DNA from: an uncultured Cellulophaga sp.
GTDB taxonomy: Bacteria; Bacteroidota; Bacteroidia; Flavobacteriales; Flavobacteriaceae
NCBI GenBank assembly: GCA_947492955.1
Contig: CANLOV010000002.1
Location: 434,001 to 498,000 of the forward strand
Direction: 5' to 3'
Length of the DNA stretch: 64,000 nucleotides
The notes under the pieces were generated by a model. That model ran no database searches, was not told where the DNA came from, and was given only the letters and a program-made list of their open reading frames with translations. The position numbers were made by a program, and so were the translations under genes. Positions 43,242 through 52,930 of the stretch are shown here, one piece after another (position 1 is the first letter of the stretch; each line of letters starts with the position of its first letter).

Positions 43242-43833
43242 GAAGAACAGGGTTTAGCTCATCATCATTATACATCTTCATTTGCTTATACACTTTCATG
43301 TATTTATCTCCACTTTCTATATCTGCAATTAACTGATCTATTGCTGTAGATAAATCTTTTCTTTGCTCTAATAAAACAGCTAATTTTTCTTTACACTTTT
43401 TTATATGTTCTGTAGAAGCATCAGTCCTCGTTGCCTCCTCGTTCATATGATATACCTTTAGTGCTAAAATAGACAAGCGATCTATTGCCCATGCAGGACT
43501 TTCTGTATTAATAGTTGCGCTTTCTTTAATTTGTACCGATTGGTATTTGTTTAAAAAATAACTATCAATATACTCTACTAAGTCTGTTCTATCCTGGTTG
43601 CTAGCATCTATCTTACGTTTTAAAACTAAAGCATCATCAGGGTTTATATTAGGGTCTCTAATAATATCTTCGTAATGCCATTGCACAGTATCTATCCAAT
43701 TTTTACGATATAATAAATGAGAAATATCATCCTTATCATATGGGTTTTCAAAAGATTGATACACATCATCTATAATATGATACTTTTCTATACTTTTTTC
43801 AAAAATACTATACGCAAACTCGCTAAAAATCAT
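43228..43833 (-). CDS. DUF4254 protein
   Basis: The 201-residue soluble, helical protein fits DUF4254: NWIDTVQWHYEDIIRDPNI, RKIDASNQDRTDLVEYID and PAWAIDRLSILALKVYHM. The function is unknown. It is translationally coupled to the downstream GT9 gene and has a -7 box 18 bp before its start, so it heads a two-gene unit likely to serve lipopolysaccharide core assembly. Confidence 0.85.
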   Translation of the reverse strand: MIFSEFAYSIFEKSIEKYHIIDDVYQSFENPYDKDDISHLLYRKNWIDTVQWHYEDIIRDPNINPDDALVLKRKIDASNQDRTDLVEYIDSYFLNKYQSVQIKESATINTESPAWAIDRLSILALKVYHMNEEATRTDASTEHIKKCKEKLAVLLEQRKDLSTAIDQLIADIESGDKYMKVYKQMKMYNDDELNPVLRGIK

Positions 43834-43850
43834 TCTTATTAATTTTAATA

Positions 43851-43858
43851 CAAAGATA
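43851..43858 (-). promoter_or_regulatory. -7 box of the DUF4254-GT9 unit
   Basis: On the minus strand the sequence reads TATCTTTG, matching TAnnTTTG. It lies 18 bp before the DUF4254 ATG. No clear -33 partner is visible. Confidence 0.5.
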
Positions 43859-43884
43859 CTTTTTATTTATAACTATAAATTATT

Positions 43885-44817
43885 TTAAATACCCCGAATT
43901 ACCAATAATATCAGAGGTATTAATACTGTTATTATTAATAAAGCCTCTTTAAGTTTTGGTTTATTAATTATCTCTATATAATTTGTTATAAAAATAGTAG
44001 CAGGAAAAAAAGTGATTAGTATTGGAAATACACTTTCTGTTGTTTTTAAAACTGTTACCAATAGCCCTATAACAAAAGATGTTATTATAAGCCTAATTGT
44101 AATTAATTTACCAAAACCAGATTTATTAAATCGTATAAAAGTAATTATACATAAAACAATATTAATTAATATATATGTGATGTTCCTGTAACCTTGTTTC
44201 CAAGAAAAGAAGTACTCCATATTAAACGAATTATTAAATACATAATGATTCCTAAAAAAAGACACCTTATCTACCAACATTAATATAGAAAAGCTAATTA
44301 CAAACACTGTAAATATGGCAACAAGAGGAACCAACCAATTTCTAAAATTTTCTGGTTCGTACATATATATTGCTATAAACACAAGAATTAAATATAGCAA
44401 TGCCCAATCGTAAAAAAGGCTTGCTATTGTTATCCATAGTGTAGCATCGAATATTTTAAACTTATTATTTTTTAACGATTTTAAGCTTATTAATTTCCGA
44501 TGAGATAAAAGAAGGAAAAAGCTACATAAAATAACATTATTATCTACCAATACTTCATTAAACAATGTAATTAAAAGCACATAAAACAATATAGCAAAGG
44601 CATTTGTTTCTGTTATTTTGTTCTTTTTTACAATGAAATTAACAGCAAAAACACTAAATAACAATACACATAATATAAGTCCTTGTATTAATAATTCTTG
44701 TGGTGCATAGCTTCTTTCAAAAAAGAAAAAATGCGTAACCCCATAGAGTAAAAACAAAAAAGTTAATACAATTATATAGTTTATAGGTTTAGTTTTCCTA
44801 AAAATGCTTGATATCAT
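43885..44817 (-). CDS. DUF6427-like polytopic membrane protein
   Basis: The 310-residue protein has about ten transmembrane helices starting MISSIFRKTKPINYIIVLTF, resembling the DUF6427 family of flavobacteria. It has no catalytic motif that I can see. It is divergent from a small membrane protein gene, and their promoters share a 42-bp gap. It could have a role in envelope or LPS assembly given its neighbours, but this is only contextual. Confidence 0.75.
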   Translation of the reverse strand: MISSIFRKTKPINYIIVLTFLFLLYGVTHFFFFERSYAPQELLIQGLILCVLLFSVFAVNFIVKKNKITETNAFAILFYVLLITLFNEVLVDNNVILCSFFLLLSHRKLISLKSLKNNKFKIFDATLWITIASLFYDWALLYLILVFIAIYMYEPENFRNWLVPLVAIFTVFVISFSILMLVDKVSFFRNHYVFNNSFNMEYFFSWKQGYRNITYILINIVLCIITFIRFNKSGFGKLITIRLIITSFVIGLLVTVLKTTESVFPILITFFPATIFITNYIEIINKPKLKEALLIITVLIPLILLVIRGI

Positions 44818-44829
44818 CTTCGAATTTTA

Positions 44830-44837
44830 TATTTTTG
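44830..44837 (+). promoter_or_regulatory. -7 box before the small membrane protein gene
   Basis: TATTTTTG matches TAnnTTTG and lies 22 bp before the ATG at 44860, in the short gap between divergent genes. Confidence 0.5.
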
Positions 44838-44859
44838 CATTTTGTAAATATAAGATAAG

Positions 44860-45090
44860 ATGAAATCATTTTTTGAAGGTATACAGGATTTATTTGTAAA
44901 TGTTCTTTTTGCTCCTCTTGATGGACTTAGAGAATTAGAATTAAGTAATTGGTTTGCTGCAAATACATTAAACTGGCTTTTTATGATAATTGGCGCTGTG
45001 GCAATGGTATATTGGATGCTACAATTAAAAGGGTTTAGTGATAGAGGAGAAGAGAAGAAAGATGCTACGGCACATTCTTACATAGGCTAA
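44860..45090 (+). CDS. Small membrane protein (DUF6341-like)
   Basis: The 76-residue protein begins MKSFFEGIQDLFVNVLFAPL and has one clear transmembrane helix (about residues 36-55), then a charged cytoplasmic-type tail with GFSDRGEEKKDAT. It resembles small DUF6341-type proteins conserved next to purD in flavobacteria. The function is unknown. Its own promoter and a perfect terminator make it a monocistronic unit. Confidence 0.75.
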   Translation: MKSFFEGIQDLFVNVLFAPLDGLRELELSNWFAANTLNWLFMIIGAVAMVYWMLQLKGFSDRGEEKKDATAHSYIG

Positions 45091-45132
45091 ATACACTTAT
45101 TACTATTTAACGCATAGAATAGTAAAAACATA

Positions 45133-45172
45133 AAAAAGTCTGGTTTTAGAAATTTCTAAAACCAGACTTTTT
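45133..45172. terminator. Bidirectional terminator, perfect 40-bp palindrome
   Basis: The 20 bases 45133-45152 are the exact reverse complement of 45153-45172, giving AAAAAGTCTGG...CCAGACTTTTT. It lies between two convergent genes and has an A run on one side and a T run on the other. Confidence 0.9.
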
Positions 45173-45191
45173 ATTTACTTATAATCCTATA

Positions 45192-46466
45192 TTACAAATC
45201 GAATCCTAAATCTTTTCTGTAATATACTCCTTCAAAAGCTATATTATCTAGATTTTTATAGGATGTTTTTAATGCTTCTTTAAAATTTGTTCCAAAAGAA
45301 GTAACAGCAAGTACTCTACCTCCATTGGTAACTACTTTACCATCTTTTAATGTTGTTCCTGCCTGAAAAACAATAGACTCATTAGAAACATTTTCTATAC
45401 CTGTAATTTCTTTCCCTTTTTCATATGCTTCTGGGTATCCGCCAGAAACCGTCATTACCGTAGTTGCTGTTCTATCATCTAACTGCAAATCTATCTCATT
45501 TAGCTTTTGTGCTGCTACAGCTTCAAAAACCTCTACCAAATCATTCTTTACCCTTGGTAAAACCACTTCTGTCTCTGGGTCTCCCATACGAACATTATAC
45601 TCAATTACTAAAGGTTCATTAGCAACTTTTATTAAGCCAATAAATATAAATCCTTTATAAGGCAAGTTATCCTTTTTAAGCCCTTCTACGGTAGGTTTTA
45701 CTACTCGGTCATGTATCTTAGTCATAAATACATCATCAGCAAAAGGAACTGGGGAAATAGCTCCCATACCGCCTGTATTTAATCCTGTGTCTCCTTCTCC
45801 AATACGTTTATAATCTTTTGCCGTTGGTAAAACTTTATAGTTTTCGCCATCAGTAAGTACAAAAACACTTAACTCTATTCCGTCTAAAAACTCCTCAATA
45901 ACAACTGTAGTACTTGCATTCCCAAATTTAGCACCCACCAACATTTCTTTAAGCTCGTCTTTTGCTTCTTGTAAATCTTGCAAAATTAAAACTCCTTTTC
46001 CTGCGGCTAATCCGTCTGCTTTTAATACATAAGGTGCTTTTAAACTTTCTAAAAATGCATATCCTTCTTCTAAGTTATCCTTAGTAAAACTTTCATAAGC
46101 TGCTGTTGGAATATTATGACGCATCATAAATTGCTTAGCAAAATCTTTACTGCCTTCTAATTCTGCTGCTGCTTTCTCTGGTCCTATTACAGGAATGTGT
46201 TTAATAGCGGCATCATTTAAAAAAAAATCATGAACTCCATTTACCAAAGGATCTTCTGGCCCTACAACTACCATGTTAATAGCTTCTGATAACACCAACT
46301 CTTTAATTGCTTCAAAATCATTAACACCAATTGGTATATTTTTAGCAATTTCAGCAGTTCCAGCATTTCCTGGCGCTACAAACAAGTTATTTAATTTTGG
46401 ACTCTGTTTTAGTTTCCAAGCAAAAGTGTGTTCACGACCTCCCGCTCCTAGAATAAGGATATTCAT
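45192..46466 (-). CDS. purD: Phosphoribosylamine-glycine ligase
   Basis: The 424-residue ATP-grasp enzyme begins MNILILGAGGREHTFAWKL and has APYVLKADGLAAGKGV, the GARS signature NVRMGDPETEVVLPR, and a C-terminal domain with the family's usual end. It makes glycinamide ribonucleotide, the second step of purine synthesis. It is monocistronic, with its own -7 box and a bidirectional terminator. Confidence 0.96.
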   Translation of the reverse strand: MNILILGAGGREHTFAWKLKQSPKLNNLFVAPGNAGTAEIAKNIPIGVNDFEAIKELVLSEAINMVVVGPEDPLVNGVHDFFLNDAAIKHIPVIGPEKAAAELEGSKDFAKQFMMRHNIPTAAYESFTKDNLEEGYAFLESLKAPYVLKADGLAAGKGVLILQDLQEAKDELKEMLVGAKFGNASTTVVIEEFLDGIELSVFVLTDGENYKVLPTAKDYKRIGEGDTGLNTGGMGAISPVPFADDVFMTKIHDRVVKPTVEGLKKDNLPYKGFIFIGLIKVANEPLVIEYNVRMGDPETEVVLPRVKNDLVEVFEAVAAQKLNEIDLQLDDRTATTVMTVSGGYPEAYEKGKEITGIENVSNESIVFQAGTTLKDGKVVTNGGRVLAVTSFGTNFKEALKTSYKNLDNIAFEGVYYRKDLGFDL

Positions 46467-46482
46467 CTTAAAAAAATTTTTG

Positions 46483-46490
46483 CAAAAATA
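46483..46490 (-). promoter_or_regulatory. -7 box of purD
   Basis: On the minus strand the sequence reads TATTTTTG, matching TAnnTTTG, 17 bp before the purD ATG. No purine riboswitch was recognised in the short leader. Confidence 0.5.
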
Positions 46491-46544
46491 CGGTTTGATT
46501 TTTAATTCACTAGCTTTTAGCTAATTCTTATTAAAAAACGAACA

Positions 46545-47522
46545 TTACCTATTAGAAAAATTGCGATGCTCTTTTTTTTGCAGTTCTTCTGGAGATAGTG
46601 ATTTAAAATACTCATAAACAATTTTGAGTCCTTCCGCTCTATCTACCTTAGGCTCCCAACCTAATATTTCTTTAGCCCTAGTAATATCTGGCTGACGTTG
46701 CATAGGATCGTCTTGTGGTAAAGGCTTATAAATTATTTTTTGGTCGGTTCCTGTTAATTTAATAATCTCTTCTGCAAACTCCTTTATGGTTGTCTCGTGA
46801 GGGTTACCAATATTAATAGGCTCTGCATAATCACTTAATAGCAACCTATAAATTCCTTCTACCTGATCATCTACATAACAAAAAGAACGAGTTTGAGAAC
46901 CATCTCCAAACACCGTTAAATCTTCTCCTCGTAATGCTTGTCCAATAAAAGCAGGTACTACCCTACCATCGTTTAATCGCATTCTAGAGCCATAGGTATT
47001 AAAAATACGCACAATTCGCGTTTCTAAACCATGTATTCTGTGATAAGCCATTGTAATAGATTCTTGAAAACGCTTAGCTTCATCATACACTCCTCTTGGA
47101 CCTATGGTATTTACATTGCCATAGTAATCTTCATTCTGTGGGTGTACTAATGGATCTCCATAAATCTCAGACGTTGATGCTATTAATATTCTAGCCTTTT
47201 TTTCTTTTGCTAAGCCTAACAAATTATGAGTACCTAAAGCGCCTACTTTTAATGTCTTAATTGGAATTTTCAAATAATCTATAGGACTTGCTGGTGATGC
47301 AAAATGTAGTATATAATCTAACTTACCAGGAACATGTATAAACTTAGTTACATCATGGTGCTGAAACTCAAATTGCTCTAACGAAAATAAATGTTCTATA
47401 TTCTTAAGGTCACCAGTAATTAAATTGTCCATGGCAATTACATAATAACCTTCCTTAATAAAACGATCACATAAATGTGACCCTAAAAATCCTGCAGCTC
47501 CTGTTATTAATACCTTTTTCAT
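46545..47522 (-). CDS. UDP-glucuronate decarboxylase-like SDR epimerase
   Basis: From the ATG at 47522 the protein has 325 residues. It has the Rossmann [19 protein letters not shown], and the catalytic YDEAKR. Overall similarity is to UDP-xylose synthases (UXS), which oxidise, decarboxylate and reduce UDP-glucuronate. The supplying UDP-glucose dehydrogenase is not seen here. It is the last gene of the polysaccharide locus, 7 bp after the initiating transferase gene. The ATG 39 bp upstream lies inside that gene. Confidence 0.87.
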   Translation of the reverse strand: MKKVLITGAAGFLGSHLCDRFIKEGYYVIAMDNLITGDLKNIEHLFSLEQFEFQHHDVTKFIHVPGKLDYILHFASPASPIDYLKIPIKTLKVGALGTHNLLGLAKEKKARILIASTSEIYGDPLVHPQNEDYYGNVNTIGPRGVYDEAKRFQESITMAYHRIHGLETRIVRIFNTYGSRMRLNDGRVVPAFIGQALRGEDLTVFGDGSQTRSFCYVDDQVEGIYRLLLSDYAEPINIGNPHETTIKEFAEEIIKLTGTDQKIIYKPLPQDDPMQRQPDITRAKEILGWEPKVDRAEGLKIVYEYFKSLSPEELQKKEHRNFSNR

Positions 47523-47529
47523 GTGACTT

Positions 47530-48882
47530 TTAGTATGCTTTTTCTTCCCCAGAGATAGCATTAATAATTGTTTGAAATATAATTTTAATATCTAAAAATA
47601 AAGACCAGTTTTCTACATAAAAAATATCAAACTTTACCCTATTTAGAATATCACCATCTTTTTCAATCTCACCTCTATATCCTCTAACTTGTGCCAATCC
47701 TGTTATACCTGGTTTTACAAAATGTCTAAGCATATATTTATCTACCTTATTAGCATACTCATCGGTATGTTTTACCATATGCGGTCTTGGCCCTACTACC
47801 GACATATTCCCAAACAAAACATTATAAAACTGTGGTAATTCATCTATACTAGTTCGTCTTATAAATTTACCTACTTTAGTAATGCGCATATCATTTTTAC
47901 TTGCCATAGCACTATCCGCATCATCATTTGGAGCCATAGATCTAAACTTATAACAATAAAACTCTTCATTATCAATTCCATTTCTCTTTTGCCTAAAAAA
48001 TACAGTGCCTTTGGATTCTATAGAAATTATAATCGCTAATAAAGGAGTTAACCATGATAATAACCCTAAAATAACTAAAAGCGCAAAAATGATATCAAAA
48101 GCTCTTTTTAAAACTGCATTAAAAGTGCCATGCAAAGGAATATCTCTTAATGATAGTACTGGGATATAATCGTAATACTCAAATTTTAGTTTTTTAGAAA
48201 AAATATTTTTATTGTCCGGGATAAACTTAAGTGTCTTTAAATTATTATCTGCAAAATTTATAAACTGATTTATTTCATTATTTTTTAATTCTGATACGGA
48301 GCAATATATTTCATCTATATTCTTATCTATAATACTAGAAAAACAATCCTGAATATTAAAAAATGCTTCTTTAGGAGTAAACTGTTCTATAAATTGATAT
48401 CCGTACTCCGTTCTCTCTTTAAAAACATTAATTAATTGCTCTGTTTTTTTATTTTTACCAACAACAACAACATTTCGTATATTTCCTTTTACACTTCCTC
48501 TGTACTTCATTAAAAGCACATAATTTAAAAACTTAATAGCAAAAACAGCTATAAAAGTAAATACAAAATATTCTGCCAATGCTAACCTACTCATATTAGG
48601 TTGTTTAAAAAAACCTATATAAGCATACAGAATTAAAAAAAAGAAAACAAATTGAGTAAATAATAATTTTAGAATATGGACAACTTTGGTATATCTATAT
48701 ACTTTATAAAATTCATTTTTTATAGATAATACTATCCATGCAATTGATATATAACTATGAAAAAGTATCGGGTTTTGAAAATTTATGGGCAAATAATATG
48801 CAAATAAATTTACCACCAACAAATCTATTCCATAAAAAATGGGGCTTAATAATCCTGAATATCGATGTTGGTTAAAAGGCAT
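47530..48882 (-). CDS. WcaJ-type initiating sugar-phosphate transferase
   Basis: The 450-residue protein has four or five N-terminal transmembrane helices, a central Rossmann-like domain (about 130-240) and the bacterial sugar transferase domain (about 255-450) with [40 protein letters not shown] and [13 protein letters not shown]. It transfers a hexose-1-phosphate to undecaprenyl phosphate, starting repeat-unit synthesis. It replaces the WecA-type initiator expected of a true ECA locus. It lies 5 bp after the WecG-like gene. Confidence 0.92.
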   Translation of the reverse strand: MPFNQHRYSGLLSPIFYGIDLLVVNLFAYYLPINFQNPILFHSYISIAWIVLSIKNEFYKVYRYTKVVHILKLLFTQFVFFFLILYAYIGFFKQPNMSRLALAEYFVFTFIAVFAIKFLNYVLLMKYRGSVKGNIRNVVVVGKNKKTEQLINVFKERTEYGYQFIEQFTPKEAFFNIQDCFSSIIDKNIDEIYCSVSELKNNEINQFINFADNNLKTLKFIPDNKNIFSKKLKFEYYDYIPVLSLRDIPLHGTFNAVLKRAFDIIFALLVILGLLSWLTPLLAIIISIESKGTVFFRQKRNGIDNEEFYCYKFRSMAPNDDADSAMASKNDMRITKVGKFIRRTSIDELPQFYNVLFGNMSVVGPRPHMVKHTDEYANKVDKYMLRHFVKPGITGLAQVRGYRGEIEKDGDILNRVKFDIFYVENWSLFLDIKIIFQTIINAISGEEKAY

Positions 48883-48887
48883 TTAGC

Positions 48888-49649
48888 TTATTGCAAATAT
48901 TTCAAAGATATTAACTTTTTAAACCTTTCTTTTAAAACTAATTTAATAAATTTATAATTACCTACTAAATAACGTTTCCACATACGTTTTGGTTCTTGAA
49001 TAAACCTATAAAACCATTCTAGTCCATATTTTTGCATCCATAAAGAGGCTCGCTTAACCTTACCTGCAACTACATCAAAACTCCCACCAACTCCCATGAC
49101 AAAATTAACATTTTTTAATAGGTTTTTATTTTCGTACAAGAAATTTTCTTTTGTTGGAGAACTTATAGCAACAAAAAGCATATTTGCACCGCTGCTTGCT
49201 ATCTCTTTAGCTATCTTTTGTTCATCTTCTTTTTTAAAATAACCATTACGGTAGCCTGCAATTATTTCTGAAGAATATTTGTTGCTATATATATCTACAA
49301 CTTCCTTAACCACTTCTTCTTTTGCCCCAAAGAAAAATACCTTATATTTTTTTACATAAGCTAACTCTACAAGGTTAATCATTAAATCTATACCTGCTAC
49401 ACGCTCTTTTAATGGTTTCCCTAATATTTTAGAGGCCCAAACAACAGCTTGACCATCTGCATTAATTAAATCACTTTCATTAACACTCTGTCTTAACTGT
49501 AAATCTGTTTGAATACTTACTATTTTACCAGCATTAACGACAACATGGTGTAACTGTTCATCTTTAGAAATAGTATTATCTATAGTAGCTAAAGTTTCTT
49601 GCATTGTTAAGTTATGTATGCAAGTATTAAGTATTTGGATTTTATCCAT
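48888..49649 (-). CDS. WecG/TagA/CpsF family glycosyltransferase
   Basis: The 253-residue protein matches GT26: SDLINADGQAVVWASKILG, ERVAGIDLM, and the end GVGGSFDVVAGKVKRAS with KYGLEWFYRFIQEPKRMWKRY. WecG adds ManNAcA from its UDP form to the lipid-linked first sugar in ECA; TagA and CpsF act on related acceptors. Because wecB and wecC in this locus would supply UDP-ManNAcA, the WecG activity is the best fit, though family members differ in donor. Confidence 0.87.
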   Translation of the reverse strand: MDKIQILNTCIHNLTMQETLATIDNTISKDEQLHHVVVNAGKIVSIQTDLQLRQSVNESDLINADGQAVVWASKILGKPLKERVAGIDLMINLVELAYVKKYKVFFFGAKEEVVKEVVDIYSNKYSSEIIAGYRNGYFKKEDEQKIAKEIASSGANMLFVAISSPTKENFLYENKNLLKNVNFVMGVGGSFDVVAGKVKRASLWMQKYGLEWFYRFIQEPKRMWKRYLVGNYKFIKLVLKERFKKLISLKYLQ

Positions 49650-49654
49650 TTAAA

Positions 49655-50731
49655 TTAATTAAAACTATTTAAAAATTGTAATAATTCTTTGTTTACTTTT
49701 CTGCTTTCGTAGTTTGAAGCAGTATCTATGGAATTTTGTGCCATTTTCATTCTATCAAAGTTAGGAAGCCTGTAAAAATGCATTATTTTATCAAAAAGAT
49801 CCTTACTATCTTTCTTGTTAAATAAATAACCATTATAATCATTCTTTATATACCCCATTGGCCCTCCAACTTTTCCTGCTATAACTGGCACTCCACATGC
49901 CATGGCCTCTAAACCAACTAAGCCTAAACTTTCGGTTTCTCTGTAAGTAGGAAATGTAAAAACATCAAATTTATTATAATAACTAGCTAATTTTTTTTGT
50001 TCAATATTAGTGAGCAGGGTAATTTTTGTTTTCAATTTAGCCGCTATGCTTACTGCTTTAATTTTATCAGGACCATCTCCAATCATTATAACTTCTAAGT
50101 TGTCAATCAACTTCTGTTGCTCTATCATTTTAATTGCATCCAATAAAAGCATCCATCCTTTTTCCTCTATAAAATTAGAAATAAATCCTATAGTGAATCT
50201 TTTGCTTTGAATCTTTTTCAACTGAAAAAATATTTTCTCATTTATTCCTCCAGAAGGATAAACAAAAACTTTAGAGTTAGGGACATTAAATTCATATGTC
50301 AGCTTTTTTTTATAATAATTTGAAGGTACTACTATATGAGATTTCTTTAACATAGGTAATAAAAAAAATGAAAGAAGTTTTTTAAATTTAGTTTTAAAAA
50401 TTAAATCACTCCCATGGAAATTAAGTATAATTTTTTTATGTACTATTGTTAGTGGCAATAATATTGGTGCAACATGTAATGGAAAGTGAACATAAATTAA
50501 ATCTTTTCTTTTTGCTTTAATAAACAAAAAGAAGATTTTAAGATAAAGAATAAAGTAGGCAAATATCTTTTCAGTATTACCATACTTTTTTGTCATCACA
50601 ATTTTTTCAATCACAAAATCTTTTTGAATACCATCTTCAAAATTTTTAACAAATATGCCATACCTAATATTTTTTTTAGACGGATACATATTTGATATAA
50701 GAAATACTTTATTTATAGTTTTAGTAATCAT
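49655..50731 (-). CDS. Glycosyltransferase family 4
   Basis: The 358-residue GT-B protein has an acceptor N-terminal domain (about 1-175, FLISNMYPSKKN) and a donor domain with FTIGFISNFIEEKGWMLL, VMIGDGPDK and the retaining GT4 motif TFPTYRETESLGLVGLEAMA, ending the nucleotide-sugar site. It adds a sugar to the growing lipid-linked unit. Its ATG overlaps the stop of the ligase-like gene upstream as ATGA. Donor and linkage are not readable. Confidence 0.88.
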   Translation of the reverse strand: MITKTINKVFLISNMYPSKKNIRYGIFVKNFEDGIQKDFVIEKIVMTKKYGNTEKIFAYFILYLKIFFLFIKAKRKDLIYVHFPLHVAPILLPLTIVHKKIILNFHGSDLIFKTKFKKLLSFFLLPMLKKSHIVVPSNYYKKKLTYEFNVPNSKVFVYPSGGINEKIFFQLKKIQSKRFTIGFISNFIEEKGWMLLLDAIKMIEQQKLIDNLEVIMIGDGPDKIKAVSIAAKLKTKITLLTNIEQKKLASYYNKFDVFTFPTYRETESLGLVGLEAMACGVPVIAGKVGGPMGYIKNDYNGYLFNKKDSKDLFDKIMHFYRLPNFDRMKMAQNSIDTASNYESRKVNKELLQFLNSFN

Positions 50732-51957
50732 TTTTTTATTCTTGGGTTGCCATATAAAATTAATAATGAGTAAAGAAATGAAAAAACAAAAACACCTTGA
50801 CTACGTCTAAAAACACTCTCACTTAAAGAAAATAGCAAAAAAATAATAAAAAAACTTAATGTTTCTTGCTTTAATCTTGTTTTATAAATGAATATAAAGA
50901 AAACAAATATATAAACAAATAAACCTAAAATTCCATTAGACACTAAAAATTCTATATATTGATTATGCGCATTATAATTACTTTCAAAAGCTAAACTAAA
51001 ATTTCCATTAATATATGCTCTTTCATATATTTTGTCAACACTATCCAAGCCAACTCCTAATAGCCATTTGTCTTCTTCATTAAAAACTTTAATTATTTCT
51101 TTCCACCGATAATAGCGCTCTATTTTGATTTCTCCCTCAGAATTAAATATATTACTAAATTTAGAACCTAAATAATCAAATTTTAAAGAAAAAAAAACAA
51201 TTAAGAATAAAACTGCTATCATTAAAAACAATCCTTTTAGCCGCAATTTTCTTACACTATAAATAAGCAATATAACGAATAAAGTTATTACTCCAATTCG
51301 CGAACTTGTTTCAATTAAAAAAAGAAAAAAAGGAAATATTAAAACCCCTAATTTTAATCGATTTCTCCTTATATTTTTAAAATTATCATTAATTATTATA
51401 GCAGTCAGAAAAACAACAATTAATATTGCGAAATAGCTAGGGTGAGTATCTAACGGAGAGACTAAATTCCAACTCGTATAAATCCATTCAAAAAAATATT
51501 TAGCCTGTTCTACAGGCGTATTATTGGACATAATAGACATTAAAATTTGGAACCAACAAATAAGCATCCCAATAAATAGTCCAATTCCTAATGAGATGTA
51601 AATTCCTTTAATGTTAAATGTTTTTTTGTTATGAGAAAGCACAAAAAGAGGTATTATAAATAAAGGCAAGTTCTTTATAATTTTTTTAATAGCCATATTT
51701 GAGTATTCAGAAAAGAAAAACCCTAGAACGAATAGCACAAGAAGAGTAAGTAATACCAGTCTATTATTTTTTAAATTTATTCTCCAATCCTTGTTTTTAT
51801 AGGAAAGAATTATAGACCCTAGAATAAAAAACCATAATATAATTGTATTAATTTTTAGAAATAAAGGTAAAGTCCCTACGAAAAAATATGTGCTTATTTC
51901 AAAAAATAAAATTTGCCAAGACTTACTGTTCAAGTAATTTTTTATACCTTTTATCAT
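50728..51957 (-). CDS. O-antigen ligase/polymerase family membrane protein
   Basis: The 409-residue protein has about 12 transmembrane helices and a large periplasmic loop holding the Wzy_C-type stretch NAHNQYIEFLVSNGILGLF, plus SRIGVITLFVILL. The family includes WaaL ligases and Wzy polymerases. A second polymerase-like gene lies at 52931, so one may ligate and the other polymerise. It overlaps its upstream glycosyltransferase gene by 35 bp. Confidence 0.82.
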   Translation of the reverse strand: MIKGIKNYLNSKSWQILFFEISTYFFVGTLPLFLKINTIILWFFILGSIILSYKNKDWRINLKNNRLVLLTLLVLFVLGFFFSEYSNMAIKKIIKNLPLFIIPLFVLSHNKKTFNIKGIYISLGIGLFIGMLICWFQILMSIMSNNTPVEQAKYFFEWIYTSWNLVSPLDTHPSYFAILIVVFLTAIIINDNFKNIRRNRLKLGVLIFPFFLFLIETSSRIGVITLFVILLIYSVRKLRLKGLFLMIAVLFLIVFFSLKFDYLGSKFSNIFNSEGEIKIERYYRWKEIIKVFNEEDKWLLGVGLDSVDKIYERAYINGNFSLAFESNYNAHNQYIEFLVSNGILGLFVYIFVFFIFIYKTRLKQETLSFFIIFLLFSLSESVFRRSQGVFVFSFLYSLLILYGNPRIKK

Positions 51958-52927
51958 AAGTATTTTCTGTGGAAATTTGATGAAGCATTTCTAAATATTC
52001 TTTATATTTTTCTATTCCGATTGATTGTATTTTATTATGAATATTATCAGCATGGTTAATTGATAAAAAAAGATCATATTGTTTACCAAGTAGGTTTTCC
52101 AAAGGTAAGTGTCTCTCACTAAAAAACGGTAGTTGTAAACTAATAAAATCCAAAATTTTTATAGGAAAAGTCATATCATCATATTTATTTCTTGGTCTAG
52201 TGTGTAAAGCAAATACAATATTTTTTTGATGTATAAATTCAGGAATATCATTCCGGTGTAGGGTTGTTAAATGAATTGAAGTCTTAGAAAGTAGTGATTT
52301 AAGCCCACTATCGCCAGAAAGCACAAAAAAATTATAGAAATTTGCATATTTTTTTGCAAAACGCATGAAAGTCTCAAATCCTGAGTTTTGATATTGGGTA
52401 CTTCCTAAATACATAATCCCAATTTTTTGTGAGAAATTAGGTAGAATTCTTTTTTTAGTGGCTATGAGTGTGCCTGGTGGTAAATCAGTATATTCTCGTT
52501 TAGGAAAAAAACGATTTTTTTGAAAATAAACCTTACCCATTTCTTTTGTAGGAAATACCATTGAGCTAGAGAGCATTGTTAAAAAAAAGTTACTCAATTT
52601 ATTAAAAACTAATGTAATCTTACCCCTTAATGAAACATACTCTCCTGGAAAGAGTTCAATATAAACATCCCTGATAAAAACAATAATTTTTTTAGAATAC
52701 AATCGCAAAAAAAGCAAACTAATAATATCTACAAAACTTATTCTATTTGTAGCAGATTCAACATAAACCAAATTTATTCTTCGGGGTTTTAAACTACAAG
52801 ATAGCTTATTACCTTTTTCGATAATTTCTCCACCATTTTTTTTAAAAACCGCTTTAAACAAAGATACTCTTGTTCTAGGCCCTCCAGAAACTTTTTTCAA
52901 ATTGGGAACAACGTATAGGACGTTCAT
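51923..52927 (-). CDS. Glycosyltransferase, GT-B type
   Basis: The 334-residue protein begins MNVLYVVPNLKKVSGGPRTR, the Gly-rich start of GT4-like enzymes. It has a second domain with KIGIMYLGSTQYQNSGFETF and LDFISLQLPFFSE. The usual E-x7-E donor motif is weak, so the branch of the family is uncertain. It lies 3 bp after the polymerase-like gene and overlaps the next by 35 bp. It probably builds the side or middle part of the repeat unit. Confidence 0.75.
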   Translation of the reverse strand: MNVLYVVPNLKKVSGGPRTRVSLFKAVFKKNGGEIIEKGNKLSCSLKPRRINLVYVESATNRISFVDIISLLFLRLYSKKIIVFIRDVYIELFPGEYVSLRGKITLVFNKLSNFFLTMLSSSMVFPTKEMGKVYFQKNRFFPKREYTDLPPGTLIATKKRILPNFSQKIGIMYLGSTQYQNSGFETFMRFAKKYANFYNFFVLSGDSGLKSLLSKTSIHLTTLHRNDIPEFIHQKNIVFALHTRPRNKYDDMTFPIKILDFISLQLPFFSERHLPLENLLGKQYDLFLSINHADNIHNKIQSIGIEKYKEYLEMLHQISTENTYDKRYKKLLEQ

Positions 52928-52930
52928 AAA

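Noticed and set aside
48903-48910. A TATCTTTG match on the minus strand upstream of the WcaJ-type gene
   Set aside because: It lies inside the coding end of the preceding, closely coupled gene. One match in AT-rich sequence is expected by chance.
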